A stretch of DNA of 64,000 nt, taken from the NCBI GenBank assembly GCA_963662155.1, contig OY759275.1:1455501-1519500 (forward strand), written 5' to 3'. The notes beneath the pieces are model-generated. The model searched no databases, had not been told where the DNA came from, and was given only the letters and a program-made list of their open reading frames with translations. Numbering within the stretch: position 1 is the first letter of the stretch; each line of letters starts with the position of its first letter. The stretch is from Lamellibrachia columna (taxonomy: Eukaryota > Annelida > Polychaeta > Sabellida > Siboglinidae). Made by a program: the position numbers and the translations under genes. Shown one piece after another: positions 22,860-33,785 of the stretch.

Positions 22860-23175
22860 ATGTCAAGAAAAAAAAAAAATCAGTAAAATAAAAATAAAAA
22901 ATAAAATAAAATTCAGTCGCCAGGGGGCGCTCTAGACGGTTAGGGTTAGCTCCAGTCGCTAGGGGGCGCTCTAGGGTTACGGGCCAGGGGGCGCTCGGGC
23001 TACCCAGAAGGTTGTGAGGCTGCGCGCAGTTAAAAAAAAAAAAAATAAAAATAAAAAAAAAAAAAAAAAAGGGATGTGGGGTTACGACCGTTAGGGTTAC
23101 GTCCAGTCGCTAGGGGGCGCTCTAGGTGGATATAGGTACATTTTATACCGCTAGGGGGCGCTTAGGCTACCCAGA
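22860..23175. promoter_or_regulatory. Cluster of five CTCF-like motifs in A-rich repeat
   Basis: Five same-strand copies of a cgcyagggggcgct core lie at about 22918-22932, 22957-22971, 22983-22995, 23108-23122 and 23148-23162, within a decayed duplication (gttagggttacgtccagtcg ... gctacccagaagg) split by oligo-A. The core closely resembles the bilaterian CTCF consensus CCACCAGGGGGCGC with one substitution. Occupancy cannot be judged from sequence. Confidence 0.45.
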
Positions 23176-23254
23176 AGGCTCTGAGACCGGAAGTCAATGG
23201 ACCACTCCCTACTGGTCCACTCTTTGGCGTATTCTTTAGAGCACTATAACTACT

Positions 23255-26035
23255 ATTGACCCTCACATAATTGGTATAACTGAATCATAGGCCAACATAG
23301 ATATAACAGATGCTGAATTAGGACTGACAGGATATGTAATGTTTAGGAAAGATCGAATAGGAAGAAGGGGCGGGGGAGTTATTTTATATGTTAAAGAATC
23401 TATTCAGGCTTATGAAATAAAACTAGAAAGGGAAGCAGATTGCGATGAAGCTGTTTGGTGCAAAATTGTTTCAGGAAATTCAAAATTAACTATTGGATTA
23501 GTTTACCGAAGTCCAAACATAAACGAAGAGGACAACACAAAAATAAAAAACGCTATAAAGGAAGTTAGTAAAGGGGAATGTATCATAATGGGAGATTTTA
23601 ACCATGGACACATACAATGGAATTCTCTAGAGAGCACAGGGATTGAGGACCAACAATTTCTATTTTTAATCCAGGATAGCTTTCTTACTCAGCACGTACT
23701 AGAACCAACCAGGGGAGAAAATGTATTAGATATAGTTTTGTCATCACATAAAGAATTAGTGGACAATGTAAAAATATTTGAACCATTGGGTAATAGTGAC
23801 CATAATCAAATACATTTTGACATCAATGTAAAATCAGAAAGTAAAAATAAGAAAACGTACAAGAGAAACTTCCACAAAGGTAACTACAAAGATATGAGAA
23901 AATACTTAGCAAAGCTAGATTGGAATAACATGCTGATGAATAAGACCGCAATTGAATGTTGGAATATTCTAAAATATGAAATTGAGAGTATCATCGATAA
24001 ATTTGTTCCCTTCCAAAAACAAGGAAAACGGTGTAGAAAGAAACACTTGTCAAAAGAGGCTATTAGAAAAATAATGCTATGTGGAAGGTTTATAGGCGCA
24101 CCAGAAAGGACGAAGACTATGCAAAATACAAAGAGGCAATTAATGCAGCTACAACTGAAATCAGACAATCTAAAAGAAGCTATGAGCAAAAACTAGCATG
24201 TAACATAAAAAATGACAGCAAGAGTTTTATGCATATGTCAGGAGTAAACAAAACGTACAAGACAAGGTTGGACCTCTAGAAGACAGTGCTGGAAATATAA
24301 TATCACAGGGTTTTTTAATGGCGGAAGACCTAAATGGTTACTTCAGTTCAGTGTTTACCAAAGAAGATATTAGTTCATTACCAGTTGCTGATGCTAAATT
24401 TCAGGGGGCTAAATCTGACTATTTAGGTCCGTTAGTTGTAACTCCAGAATTGGTAGCTAAGAAAATAAAGGCAATGAAGGATAACAAATCACCGGGAGTG
24501 GATGGGATTCCTCCAAAATTACTAATGGAAACAGTAGAACAAATCAGTATACCACTTGCAAGAGTATTCAACTTGTCATTAAAAGAGGGAGTTGTTCCGT
24601 TTGAATGGAAAGAAGCAAACATCATACCATTATTTAAAAAGGGTTCGAGAAATAAGTCAGAATTACAGACCAGTGAGTTTAACGTCAGTGATTTGTAAAT
24701 TATTAGAAAGGTTAATTAAAGACCATATGGTGGAATTCCTCGTTAAGCATTAATTATTAAATTCATCTCAACATGGATTCCTTAAAGCGAGGTCATGCTT
24801 AACAAATATGTTATGTTTTTTGGAAGAAATCACTAAGTGGATAGACGTGGGATCGCCAGTAGATATTATCTACTTAGATTTTCAGAAAGCTTTTGACAAA
24901 GTGCCACATCAAAGATTACTACTTAAATTAAAAGCCCATGGTATCGGGGATAGCATAACTGACTGGATAGAACAATGGCTGACTGACAGAAGACAACGAG
25001 TTGTAGTAGATGGAGAAGTTTCAAATTGGAAATCGGTTTTGAGTGGGGTACCTCAAGGATCAGTATTAGGACCTATATTATTCTTAATATATATCAATGA
25101 CTTGGACGACAGTATAACAAGTAACGTACTGAAATTTGCGGATGACACAAAACTGTTTAGAAAGGTTAATACTGATGGTGATAAACAACATTTACAAAAC
25201 GATCTAGACAGATTAGTGAAATGGTCTGAGAAATGGCAGATGTTGTTCAATTTTGGGAAATGTAAATGCCTACATACAGGACATAGGAACTTGAATGTAA
25301 ACTATAAAATGGGAGATACTGTCCTGGGTACTACTGTAAAAGAAAAGGACTTAGGAGTTTCAATAAGCGCTGATATGAAAGTTTCAGAGCAGTTTGGTAT
25401 TGCAGCTTCAAAGGGTAATCAAATTCTTGGATTGATTAGAAGAAACATAACATACAAGGGAAAAAAGTTAATTATACCTCTTTATAAAGCAATAGTTAGA
25501 CCTCATTTAGAATACTGTATACAAGCATGGAGACCATATCGTAAGAAGGATATAGATACGCTTGAACGCATACAAAGGAGAGCAACTAAAATGATTCCAG
25601 AACTGAGAGACCTTAGTTATGAAGAACGCCTGAAAGAATGTGGTTTAACAACTCTAGAGACAAGGAGGTTAAGAGGAGATCAGATTGAAGTTTTTAAGAT
25701 ATTGAATGGGTATGAAAATATTGATAGAAATATGTTTTTCTCACTCAAGAAGGATAGCAGAACTAGAGGACATGAGGTAAAATTAGTAAAGGATCAATGT
25801 AGATTGGACATCAGGAAGCACTCGTTCTCACAGAGGACAATAAATGAATGGAACAAATTGTCTACAGGTTGTGTAACTGCTAGCAGCGTGAATATGTTTA
25901 AAAACAAGGTTGACACATATCTCAGGAGGGCGGGCTATAAGTAGATGAACATTGTGGACTCTCGATAAGCCAATGGCTTCCTTGTCCACTTGCCATCTGG
26001 GCCTTTGGCTTGGATGGCAAATCTTGTTAAATCTT
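23255..26035 (+). pseudogene. LINE (jockey/CR1-group) copy, 5' truncated, several lesions
   Basis: The element starts inside the APE endonuclease (PHIIGITES, then an in-frame TAG where Trp is expected). It continues with GGVILYVKES, LVYRSPN, IIMGDFNHGHIQW and NSDHNQIHF, the last two holding endonuclease catalytic residues. Frame is lost near 24070-24100 (a short deletion relative to the minus-strand copy), near 24230-24310, and near 24660; a stop replaces a Lys codon in KHxLLNSSQHGF near 24750. From 24808 to 25944 the reverse transcriptase palm is open: YLDFQKAFDKVPHQ, SGVPQGSVLGP, KFADDTKLF (catalytic Asp pair), then LEYCIQAWRPYRKKD and a C-terminus ending YLRRAGYK. The 3' UTR (25945-26035) ends in repeated cttgttaaat. 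Confidence 0.9.
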
Positions 26036-27636
26036 TATTACGGATTAAAATGTTCCACACAAGCTGGTCTTTATAACTAATTAAAATGTACCACACAAGC
26101 TGCCCTGTATTACGGATTAAAATGTACCACACAAGCTGGTCTTTATTACGAATTAAAATGTACCACACAAGCTGGTATTTATAACGAATTAAAATGTATC
26201 ACACAAGCTGGTCTTCATAACGAATTAAAATGTACCACACAAGCTGGTCTTTATTACGAATTAAACTGTATCACACAAGCTGGTCTTTATAACGAATTAA
26301 AATGTACCACACAAGCTGGTCTGTATAACGAATTAAAATGTACCACACAAGCTGGTCTTTATAACGAATTAAAATGTATCACACAAGCTGCTCTATATTA
26401 CGAATTAAAATGTATCACACAAGCTGGTCTGTATTACGAATTAAAATGTATCACACAAGCTGGTCTTTATAACGGATTAAAATGTACCACACAAGCTGCT
26501 CTGTATTACGAATTAAAATGTACCACACAAGCTGCTCTGTATTACGAATTAAAATGTATCACACAAGCTGGTCTTTATAACGGACTAAAATGTACCACAC
26601 AAGCTGCTCTGTATTACGGATTAAAATGTATCACACAAGCTGGTCTTTATAACGGACTAAAATGTACCACACAAGCTGCTCTGTATTACGAATTAAAATG
26701 TACCACACAAGCTGCTCTGTATTACGAATTAAAATGTATCACACAAGCTGGTCTTTATAACGGACTAAAATGTACCACACAAGCTGCTCTGTAATAAGAA
26801 TTAAAATGTATCACACAAGCTGGTCTTTATAACGGATTAAAATGTACCACACAAGCTGGTCTTTATAACGGATTAAAATGTACCATACAAGCTGCTCTGT
26901 ATTACGAATTAAAATGTACCACACAATCTGGTCTGTATTACGGATTAAAATGTACCACACAATCTGGTCTGTATTACGGATTAAAATGTACCACACAAGC
27001 TGGTCTTTATTACGAATTAAAATGTACCACACAAGCTGGTCATTATTACGAATTAAAATGTACCACACAAGCTGGTCTTTATAATGAATTAAAATGTTCC
27101 ACACAATCTGGTCTTTATTACGAATTAAAATGTACCACACAAGCTGGTCTGTATTACGGATTAAAATGTACCACACAAGCTGGTCTTTATTACGGATTAA
27201 AATGTACCACACAAGTTGGTCTTTATTATGGATTAAAATGTACCACACAAGCTGGTCTGTATTACGGATTAAAATGTACCACACAAGCTGGTCTTTATTA
27301 CGAATTAAAATGTACCACACAAGCTGGTCTTTATAACGAATTAAAATGTACCACACAAGCTGGTCTTTATAACGAATTAAAATGTACCACACAAGGTGGT
27401 CTTTATTACGAATTAAAATGTACCACACAAGCTGCTCTGTATTACGAATTAAAATGTATCACACAAGCTGGTCTTTATAACGGATTAAAATGTACCACAC
27501 AAGCTGGTCTTTATAACGGATTAAAATGTACCACACAAGCTGCTCTGTATTACGAATTAAAATGTACTACACAATCTGGTCTGTATTACGGATTAAAATG
27601 TACCACACAAGCTTGTCTTTATTACGGATTAAAATA
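26036..27636. repeat. 36-bp satellite, about 44 copies
   Basis: The unit is aattaaaatgtaccacacaa followed by gctggtctttataacg. Variants are tatcacac/taccacac, gctgctctgtattac and gctggtcattattac. Units alternate in small higher-order groups in the first half (ggt/gct). The array starts directly at the 3' end of the LINE at 26035. Because 36 is a multiple of three, ORFs run through on both strands. Confidence 0.96.
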
Positions 27637-27892
27637 ACAATTCAGTACCAGATAATGATAGGATTAATGATGTTCTCAATTGTAATTCTTTCTGACACTG
27701 AAACTGCTCATGACTTAGAGACAGGATCGATAGTCACAGACACTCCTCTTGTAGACCTCTACTTAAAGGGGCCATATTTTCACATCTAGCGGCACCCACT
27801 CCTATAAATACCCTTCACCCTGTAATGTTGTCTTGTTCACTGGCGTCACGCTACGCCGCCTGAACACAATGCACACTAAACGTCTCATAAGA
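27637..27892. other. Spacer between satellite and LINE 3' end
   Basis: Unique-looking sequence with no recognisable gene or repeat. Confidence 0.5.
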
Positions 27893-30465
27893 CGTTAGAT
27901 TTAACAAGATTTAACAAGATTGCCATCTCGAACAACAAGTTCCAGATGGCAAGTGGACAAGGAAGCCATTGGCTTATCGAGAGTCCAACAATTTTCTCAT
28001 CTATGTGTAGCCCGCCCTTATCAGATATCTGTCAATTCTATTTTTAAACATATTCACACTACTAGCATTAACACAATCATTTGGCAGTTTGTTCCATTCA
28101 TTTATCACCCTCTGTGAGAAAGAGTACTTTCTCATGTCCAACCTACACTGCTCCTTAACTAATGCTGCTTTGTGTCCTCTGGTTCTACTGCCTTCTTTAA
28201 GTTTGAAGAACATATTCCTATCAATATCCTCATAACCGTTCACTATTTTAAACACTTCTATTTGGTCTCCTCTTAGTCTCCTGGTCTCTAGTGTTGTCAA
28301 ACCACATTGTAATAAGCGACTTTCGTAACTAAGGTCTCTTAATTCTGGAATCATCTTAGTTGCTCTTCGTTGTATTCTTTCTAGCTTATCTATGTCTTTT
28401 TTACGATATGGCCTCCATGCTTGAATACAATATTCCAAATGTGGTCTAACTATTGCTTTGTACAGGGGTACAATTAGATGTTTCTCCTTATACGTGATAG
28501 TTCTCCTAATTAGCCCTAGAATTTGATTTCCTTTCGAAGCAGCAATCCCACATTGCTCTGAAACTTTCATGTCAGCATTAAATGTTACTCCTAAATCCTT
28601 TTCTTGTGTGGTTCTACCTAGTACAGCATCCCCCATTTTATATTCCTCGTCCATATTTCCATGTCCTATGTGTATACATTTACACTTCCCAAAATTGAAT
28701 AACATTTGCCATTTTTCTGACCATTTAACTAATTTTTCCAGATCATCCTGTAAACTTTGGTTATCTGTATCATTAGTAACCTTTCTGAATACTTTTGTGT
28801 CATCTGCAAATTTGAGTACTTTGCTAGATATGTCATCCTCCAAATCATTTATATATATTAAAAACAGTATAGGGCCTAATACTGATCCCTGTGGTACCCC
28901 ACTCAAAACAGATTTCCAGTTTGAAATCTCACCATCTACTATTACTCTCTGTCTTCTGTGTGTAAGCCACTTTTCTATCCAGTTGATTACATCATTGCCT
29001 ATACCATGGGCTTTTAGTTTAAGTAACAATCTTTGATGTGGCACTTTATCGAAAGCTTTCTGAAAATCTAAGTAGACAACATCCACTGGTGACCCGTCAT
29101 CTACCCACTTTGTAATTTCTTCTAAAAAACATAAGAGATTGGTTAGACATGACCTTGCTTTTAGGAATCCATGTTGAGATGTATTTATTAATTTATGTTT
29201 TACGAGGAATTCCACCATGTGGTCTCTAATTAATGTTTCGAGTAATTTACATACAACTGATGTTAAACTCACTGGTCTGTAATTTTCTGGCTTCTTCCTC
29301 GATCCCTTCTTAAATAGCGGCGTAATGTTTGCTTCTTTCCATTCTGAAGGAACTATTCCTTCTTCTAGTGACAAGTTAAATAAGTTTGCAAGTGGTGTAC
29401 AAATTTGATCAACAATTTCCTTTAGCAGTTTTGGTGGTATCCCATCAACTCCAGGTGATTTATTATCTTTCATCTTCTTAATTTTCTTTGCTATCATTTC
29501 AGGAGTTACAAATAACTGCCCTAAATGTTCTGATTTATTGCCCTCAAATTTAGTCAATGGAACTGGAAGTGAGTTGATATCTTCTGTGGTAAAAACTGAG
29601 CTGAAATACTCATTCAGGATCTCTGCCATTTGGAACCCATCTGAAATTATGTTTTCACTGTTGTTTTCCAGAGGTCCGACCTTATCTCGAACTTTCTGTT
29701 TACTCCTTACATAAGCATAGAAACTCTTGCTGTCATTTTTTATATTACCTGCCAATTTTTGTTCAAAGGTTCTTTTAGATTTTCTAATTTCAGTTGTAGC
29801 TAGGTTAAGTGCCTCTTTGTAGTTTGTGTAGTCTTCTACATTTCCAGTGTGTTTATAGACCCTCCACAGCATCTGTTTGTGAGCAATTTTTCTAATAGCT
29901 TCTTTTGACAGGTGTTTTTTCCTGGATCTTTTCCCTTGTTTTCTTAATGGAATAAATTTCTCAATAATGCCCTCAATCTCATATTTTAAACAAGTCCAGC
30001 ATTCTGTTGCTGTCTTGTTCTTCAGCAAGTTATTCCAATCTATATTTGCTAGATATGTTCTCATCACTTTATATTTGCCTTTGTTGAAGTTCCTCCTCAA
30101 TTGTTTTTTATATGTATTCCCTGTTTTTACTTTTATATTAAAATAGATTTGGTTATGGTCACTTGAGCCCAAAGGTTCGTGTACTTCAACATTGTCAACT
30201 AATTCATTTTGAGAAGACAAAATTAAATCTAACACATTCCCACCTCTGGTTGGTTCCAAGACATGTTGAGTAAGGAAACAATCCTGTGTTAGAAGTAGAA
30301 ACTGATGGTCGTCACCTCCAGCACTCTCTAATGATTCCCATTGTATATGGCCATGGTTAAAATCACCCATTATAACACATTCTCCCTTGCTCACCTCCCT
30401 TATCGCCTTTTGTAATTTTTCATCTTCCTCTTGTCCTATGTTAGGACTTCCTCTTGTCCTATGTT
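27893..30465 (-). mobile_element. LINE (jockey/CR1-group) copy, 5' truncated, ORF2 intact
   Basis: Same family as the copy at 23255-26035, in the opposite orientation, so the two 3' ends face each other. The 3' UTR is 27893-28000, with terminal gattt/aacaagattt repeats (reverse complement of the cttgttaaat tail). The 5' end lies inside the endonuclease at about 30450-30465, where a short duplication of cctcttgtcctatgtta sits at the junction. 5' truncation is the usual outcome of target-primed reverse transcription. No clear target duplication was found. Confidence 0.9.
28001..30394 (-). CDS. LINE ORF2: partial APE endonuclease and reverse transcriptase
   Basis: An uninterrupted 797-codon frame is read from the ATG at 30394 to the stop at 28001. 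The frame actually stays open upstream to the truncation near 30450 (SPNIGQEEDEKLQKAIREV), so this ATG is internal rather than a natural start. The endonuclease remainder shows MGDFNHGH (residues 9-16) and SSDHNQIYF (77-85). A Lys-rich linker spans about 150-230. The reverse transcriptase holds NKSPGVDGIPPKLL (311-324), YLDFQKAFDKVPHQ (441-454), SGVPQGSVLGP (498-508) and KFADDTKVF (528-536, catalytic Asp pair). The C-terminal part has LEYCIQAWRPYRKKD and ends YLIRAGYT. The protein would nick DNA and copy element RNA in the nucleus, but the endonuclease N-terminus and promoter are missing, so this copy is not autonomous. Confidence 0.9.
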   Translation of the reverse strand: MSKGECVIMGDFNHGHIQWESLESAGGDDHQFLLLTQDCFLTQHVLEPTRGGNVLDLILSSQNELVDNVEVHEPLGSSDHNQIYFNIKVKTGNTYKKQLRRNFNKGKYKVMRTYLANIDWNNLLKNKTATECWTCLKYEIEGIIEKFIPLRKQGKRSRKKHLSKEAIRKIAHKQMLWRVYKHTGNVEDYTNYKEALNLATTEIRKSKRTFEQKLAGNIKNDSKSFYAYVRSKQKVRDKVGPLENNSENIISDGFQMAEILNEYFSSVFTTEDINSLPVPLTKFEGNKSEHLGQLFVTPEMIAKKIKKMKDNKSPGVDGIPPKLLKEIVDQICTPLANLFNLSLEEGIVPSEWKEANITPLFKKGSRKKPENYRPVSLTSVVCKLLETLIRDHMVEFLVKHKLINTSQHGFLKARSCLTNLLCFLEEITKWVDDGSPVDVVYLDFQKAFDKVPHQRLLLKLKAHGIGNDVINWIEKWLTHRRQRVIVDGEISNWKSVLSGVPQGSVLGPILFLIYINDLEDDISSKVLKFADDTKVFRKVTNDTDNQSLQDDLEKLVKWSEKWQMLFNFGKCKCIHIGHGNMDEEYKMGDAVLGRTTQEKDLGVTFNADMKVSEQCGIAASKGNQILGLIRRTITYKEKHLIVPLYKAIVRPHLEYCIQAWRPYRKKDIDKLERIQRRATKMIPELRDLSYESRLLQCGLTTLETRRLRGDQIEVFKIVNGYEDIDRNMFFKLKEGSRTRGHKAALVKEQCRLDMRKYSFSQRVINEWNKLPNDCVNASSVNMFKNRIDRYLIRAGYT

Positions 30466-30690
30466 ATCACACAGAGCCGAGCTGCCGTTGCCCGTGGGAA
30501 GGACAGCCATAGTCTGCACGCACTGATCAAGAGATAGCGCTTTGTCATCGTCATAAACTGGCTCAGTGATATGTTGACAAACTAGTTACGGCCAGATATG
30601 ACGAAGACTTGGCAACGTGACATTTTAAGCATACACATTGGTGTCCTAGTCTTTTGGTTTGTCCCCCGATCATTCTGATTCTTTCCTTTC
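30466..30690. other. Unassigned interval
   Basis: No recognisable feature. Confidence 0.5.
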
Positions 30691-30838
30691 TCTGCTCTCT
30701 ACTGAGCACCCCGATTGTCCAGTGCACCTCTCTACCGACTACCCTTATTGTCCAGTGCACCTCTCTACCGACTACCCTTATTGTCCAGTGCACCTCTCTA
30801 CTGACTACCCTTATTGTCCAGTGCACCTCTCTACCCTA
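30691..30838. repeat. 33-bp tandem repeat, 4 copies
   Basis: Four units of ttgtccagtgcacctctcta with ccgactaccctta between them. Flanks 30839-31024 are AT-rich with no feature. Confidence 0.95.
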
Positions 30839-31024
30839 CAAGCACTAATGTATTACCGTGATCTTTCTATATTTCTAGACTCGCTATTTAACAGTGACTG
30901 GGGTTAACTTAGGTTAACATACAAGTTCTATCTAAATTCATGTGATCAACGGCATTAGCACGTATACAATAAATGCATGAATTTGTCAATTATATAAAAT
31001 TACTTCGCGGCACATAACCCCCCT

Positions 31025-32110
31025 CGAACACCCGCGGCTACGGACATGTAAGCCCAACTACATGTCTCCTCACCCTCGACTACGGACACGTAAGCCCAAC
31101 TACATGTCTCCTCACCCTCGGCTACGGACATGTAGGCCCAACTACATGTCACCTCACCCTCGGCTACGGACATGTAAACCCAACTACATGTCTCCTCACC
31201 CTCGGCTACGGACATGTAGGCCCAACTACATGTCTCCTCACCCTCGGCTACGGACATGTAAACCCAACTCCATGTCTCCTCACCCTCGGCTACGGACATG
31301 TAAACCCAACTACATGTCTCATCACCCTCGGCTACGGACATGTAAGCCCAACTACATGTCTCCTCACCCCCGGCTACGGACATGTAAGCCCAACTACATG
31401 TCTCCTCACCCCCGGCTACGGACACGTAAGCCCAACTACATGTCTCCTCACCCCCGGCTACGGACACGTAAGCCCAACTACATGTCTCCTCACCCTCGGC
31501 TACGGACACGTAAGCCCAAGTACATGTCTCCTCACCCTCGGCTACGGACACGTAAGCCCAACTACATGTCTCCTCACCCTCGGCTACGGACACGTAAGCC
31601 CAACTACATGTCTCCTCACCCTCGGCTACGGACACGTAAGCCCAACTACATGTCTCCTCACCCTCGGCTACGGACACGTAAGCCTAACTACATGTCTCCT
31701 CACCCTCGGCTACGGACACGTAAGCCCAAGTACATGTCTCCTCACCCTCGGCTACGGACACGTAAGCCCAAGTACATGTCTCCTCACCCTCGGCTACGGA
31801 CACGTAAGCCCAACTACATGTCTCCTCACCCTCGGCTACGGACACGTAAGCCCAACTACATGTCTCCTCACCCTCGGCTACGGACACGTAAGCCCAACTA
31901 CATGTCTCCTCACCCTCGGCTACGGACACGTAAGCCCAACTACATGTCTCCTCACCCTCGGCTACGGACACGTAAGCCCAACTACATGTCTCCTCACCCT
32001 CGGCTACGGACACGTAAGCCCAACTACATGTCTCCTCACCCTCGGCTACGGACACGTAAGCCCAACTACATGTCTCCTCACCCTCGGCTACGGACATATA
32101 AGCCCAGCTA
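31025..32110. repeat. 42-bp minisatellite, about 25 copies
   Basis: The unit is ctcggctacggacacgtaag followed by cccaactacatgtctcctcacc. Variants in the first third (gacatgtaaaccc, gacatgtaggccc) give way to a very uniform second two-thirds. The 14-codon period leaves a 354-codon ORF on + (31062-32126) and 225- and 149-codon ORFs on -. Equal openness of both strands argues against coding. Confidence 0.95.
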
Positions 32111-32654
32111 CATACAATTGTACTAGGGTACATAAATACATTTATATTTAGACATACATTTCTTTAGTATACCTCTTTTTCTGACATTGTAAATTATTGT
32201 ATTTATCATGCAGTTTTATGTAAACAGTATTTCTATGTTCACGCAGTTGCTGCCTTTTCTCCTGCATATCGCCGGGTAACTCGGCTAGTCTGTATGACTA
32301 GTTTGTGGCTGTGATTGTCTGTCCATCACATCCCCGTCAGTTTAGCATGTTTTGGGCTTAGCTTTTGTAGGCGTGTCCGGGGTCATAAGGATAAATAAAA
32401 TAATTCGAAACTACGCTGGGATGCGGATATTATGAAGGAACCTATGGTGGATGTTTCACGTAGATTACGTAACTCGGAACAATATGAGTTCGTAGTTACG
32501 TATAATTGTTAGCAACGCTTTGCGTGTTTTCTACGATTGTTCCAAGTTGCGAGATCTCCGTCGAACGTCCAGATGAGTTCCTTCATACAGTACGAACGTT
32601 TCGTGAAACCGGCTATTGTACAAGGCTTTTGGGCCATGAAAACTAGACTGCGTA
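32111..32654. other. Unassigned interval
   Basis: No recognisable gene. A short pair of related flanks exists: tgccttttctcc near 32251 and again near 33197, with cgccgg(g)taactc/caactc following each. The 20-bp array may therefore have expanded within an older duplication. Confidence 0.45.
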
Positions 32655-33183
32655 GTGCAAAGAGTCACAAGGCAGTGCAAGGAGTGACAAGGCAGTGCAA
32701 GGAGCCACAAGGCAGTGCAAGGAGTCACAAGGCAGTGCAAGGAGTGACAAGGCAGTGCAAGGAGTCACAAGGCAGTGCAAGGAGTCACAAGACAGTACAA
32801 GGAGTGACAAGGCAGTGCAAGGAGTGACAAGGCAGTGCAAGGAGGCACAAGGCAGTGCAAGGAGTCACAAGGCAGTGCAAGGAGTCACAAGGCAGTGCAA
32901 GGAGTGATAATGCAGTGCAAGGCAGTGCAAGGAGTCACAAGGCAGTGCAAGGAGTGACAATGCAGTGCAAGGAGTCACAAGGCAGTGCAAGGAGTCACAA
33001 GGCAGCGCAAGGAGTCACAAGGCAGTGCAAGGAGTGACAAGGCAGTGCAAGGAGCCACAAGGCAGTGCAAGGAGTCACAAGGCAGTGCAAGGAGTGACAA
33101 GGCAGTGCAAGGAGTGACAAGGCAGTGCAAGGAGTCACAAGGCAGCGCAAGGAGTCACAAGGCAGTGCAAGGAGTCACAAGCT
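32655..33183. repeat. 20-bp minisatellite, about 26 copies
   Basis: The unit is gtgcaaggagtcacaaggca, with a gtcacaa/gtgacaa alternation. A unit lacking one segment occurs near 32910. Confidence 0.96.
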
Positions 33184-33785
33184 CTTGCAGTGACTGCCTT
33201 TTCTCCCGAGCAACGCCGGACAACTCATTTAACGACTGTGCATATCAACAATGACCGTTATTTCAATCTTTACTAACTATTTTCTCATGTCATTATATTT
33301 ACCTTTGTGGACGTTTCTTCTGCATCGCCTTTTATTATTACTCTCTCTTTTTACTTTGACGTTAACTGTAGTTGACTATGATTACAAACAGCCAAATGAC
33401 GAGGAGTTCATATTATGTTGGACAATGACTGGGTGTTCGCAGTAGCATCGTAAACTATTCCTTGACTTTGGCCTATGGAGCATGGTTGTAAGATTAATTA
33501 AACTCTAAAAACGCAAATATGCAAAGTAATCAGTTTGTGTTTACGTTACGTTTACGCACGGGCAGTAGCGTAAAGAACAATGTCAGAACTGGCTAAAACT
33601 GGCGTGTGTCTGAACGTTACAGCACAACTCACGAGACAAAATAATTGTAGAACACTCGTGTATCTTTAATTGCAAATTGATTGAGATTAGTAAACGTATT
33701 CATGCGACCTGACAAACGTAGCAAATGTATGCATTAATTTAAAGATAAATATTTGGACCACTGTTCCAGACACGGCAACAACGTC
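33184..33785. other. Unassigned interval
   Basis: A 64-codon ORF at 33251-33445 begins with a hydrophobic, membrane-segment-like stretch but has no recognisable family. Nothing else is supported. Confidence 0.4.

Noticed and set aside
31062..32126. 354-codon MSPHPRLRTRKPNY repeat ORF
   Set aside because: 42-bp units are open on both strands, there is no unique flanking coding sequence, and start and stop lie at the array edges.
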